A stretch of 7,263 nt of DNA, taken from positions 1 through 7,263 of the forward strand of contig JAUUYW010000166.1 of the NCBI GenBank assembly GCA_030590265.1. The letters are read 5' to 3'. This DNA comes from Candidatus Krumholzibacteriia bacterium (GTDB lineage Bacteria > Krumholzibacteriota > Krumholzibacteriia > LZORAL124-64-63). Below are positions 6,551 to 7,263 of this stretch, piece by piece. The translations under genes and the position numbers were made by a program. The notes below the pieces were generated by a model, which was not told the origin of the DNA, did not search any database, and saw only the letters and a program-made list of their open reading frames with translations. Every line of letters starts with the position of its first letter. Positions within the stretch are counted from its first letter, which is position 1.

Positions 6551-7263
6551 TGCCTAGGAGCATCTGGATCAATTTGCTCTTTCTCGTGTCCTTGGTGGGA
6601 CTGATGAATTTTGCCTCCCCAGCCAATTGTCAAAAAACCGCTCTTGATCTTCACCAAAATCTGTACTTTGTCCAATGGCAGGGAAATGTCCTTTCCTGGC
6701 ATCGCCAGGGATTTGCCTGTTGGGTGACCGATGCTGCCGGCAACCTCCGTTTTGAAATCATGGTTGGAGGAGCCCCTCACTACCCCGCCAATCTGAAGCA
6801 ACTCATGAACTGGACAGGCAACGAAGGCTGGACTGCCATCTCCGTGGGCGGGCAGGAGGGTACCTTCAGTCGGTGGCAGGAAGAATGGCAGGAACTTCCC
6901 CCATCATTGAATACCTGGATGATGGTGATTGCCCACGCTTTGGCCTCGGATCGGGGTCTCGATAGCCTTGAATTGCCCCCCGGTGTTCGGGAGCTCACTC
7001 TCGGTGGGCGAAACCTGCCCTCATTCAAGTTTGTTGCATCCAACAACTCCGGTCGAGTAAGGCGATTGCAATTGCCCCTCTTCACTTTTGAAAATTCTGA
7101 GGGTGACCCTGCTGATCCGGGTTTCAGAAAAAAGATGGCCCGCAGGGGGCGGGGGCGGGGCGGCCCACAAACCATTTTGAATTTGGCGGGTGATGCATCT
7201 TCTAGCCCGGGATTGGTGATCAGTTCAACCCATCAACCCGGAACTTTGGTCTTGGCTCAACTG
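6550..7263 (+). CDS. Predicted secreted protein of unknown function (3' end outside window)
   Basis: The frame is open from the ATG at 6550 to the last base, giving 238 residues without a stop, so the protein continues beyond the window. The ATG shares its A with the upstream TGA (TGATG), typical of translational coupling. AGGAG at 6535-6539 is a well-placed ribosome-binding site, 10 nt upstream. Residues 6-22 form a hydrophobic core followed by ASPANCQ, so a signal peptide cut around residues 25-27 is likely; Cys27 lacks a good lipobox. The following part is Trp-rich (VQWQGNVLSWHRQGFACW). An Asp/Glu-containing linker and a basic Arg-Gly tract (residues 193-205) come later, then a Ser/Gly-rich stretch. 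I do not recognise a family. A LolA-like or other beta-rich envelope domain is conceivable but not supported by any motif I can name. Its coupling to the TPR gene suggests a shared envelope role. Confidence 0.82.
   Translation, partial: MPRSIWINLLFLVSLVGLMNFASPANCQKTALDLHQNLYFVQWQGNVLSWHRQGFACWVTDAAGNLRFEIMVGGAPHYPANLKQLMNWTGNEGWTAISVGGQEGTFSRWQEEWQELPPSLNTWMMVIAHALASDRGLDSLELPPGVRELTLGGRNLPSFKFVASNNSGRVRRLQLPLFTFENSEGDPADPGFRKKMARRGRGRGGPQTILNLAGDASSSPGLVISSTHQPGTLVLAQL

Noticed and set aside
6616..6633. A possible lipoprotein cysteine (Cys27) in the last gene
   Set aside because: The preceding residues Pro-Ala-Asn do not fit the lipobox, so ordinary signal-peptidase cleavage is more likely.

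Overview
The window is a bacterial chromosomal segment with every supported gene on the + strand. It carries the type II fatty-acid synthesis cluster in the order plsX (3' end only), fabD, fabG, acpP, fabF. The RNase III gene rnc follows, then two genes for predicted exported proteins: a large TPR-repeat protein and an unrecognised protein that runs off the right edge. Gaps are short (31, 24, 43, 127, 31 and 13 nt, then a 1-nt overlap), so most or all of it is probably one transcription unit. There is no gene-free stretch over 300 bases. I see no tRNA, rRNA, CRISPR array, insertion sequence or phage-like gene.

Organism. The sequence is moderately GC-rich (mid-50s per cent by eye, not counted). 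It uses ATG starts mostly, with a TTG start for fabF and possibly a GTG start for the TPR protein. Shine-Dalgarno sites are of the GGAGG type. The order acpP-fabF-rnc is familiar from Bacteroidota/Chlorobiota-type (FCB) genomes. The signal-peptide TPR protein suggests a Gram-negative envelope. An uncultured FCB-like or deltaproteobacterial-type lineage is plausible, but the phylum cannot be fixed from this window.

How the genes work together. PlsX makes acyl-phosphate from acyl-ACP for phospholipid synthesis. FabD loads malonyl groups onto ACP (the acpP product). FabF condenses malonyl-ACP with the growing chain and FabG reduces the resulting 3-ketoacyl-ACP. All catalytic residues of FabD, FabG, ACP, FabF and RNase III are present, mostly at or near the E. 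coli numbering. fabH, which often lies between plsX and fabD, is absent from that position.

The most interesting non-coding segment is the 127-nt acpP-fabF spacer. It holds a strong hairpin just before the fabF ribosome-binding site and an imperfect direct repeat of the acpP 3' end. The most interesting coding segment is the right end. There the TPR gene overlaps, by one base, an unknown secreted-protein gene with an Arg-Gly tract encoded by a very G-rich stretch. I found no convincing evidence of a wholly new system; most of the window is a conserved housekeeping locus.
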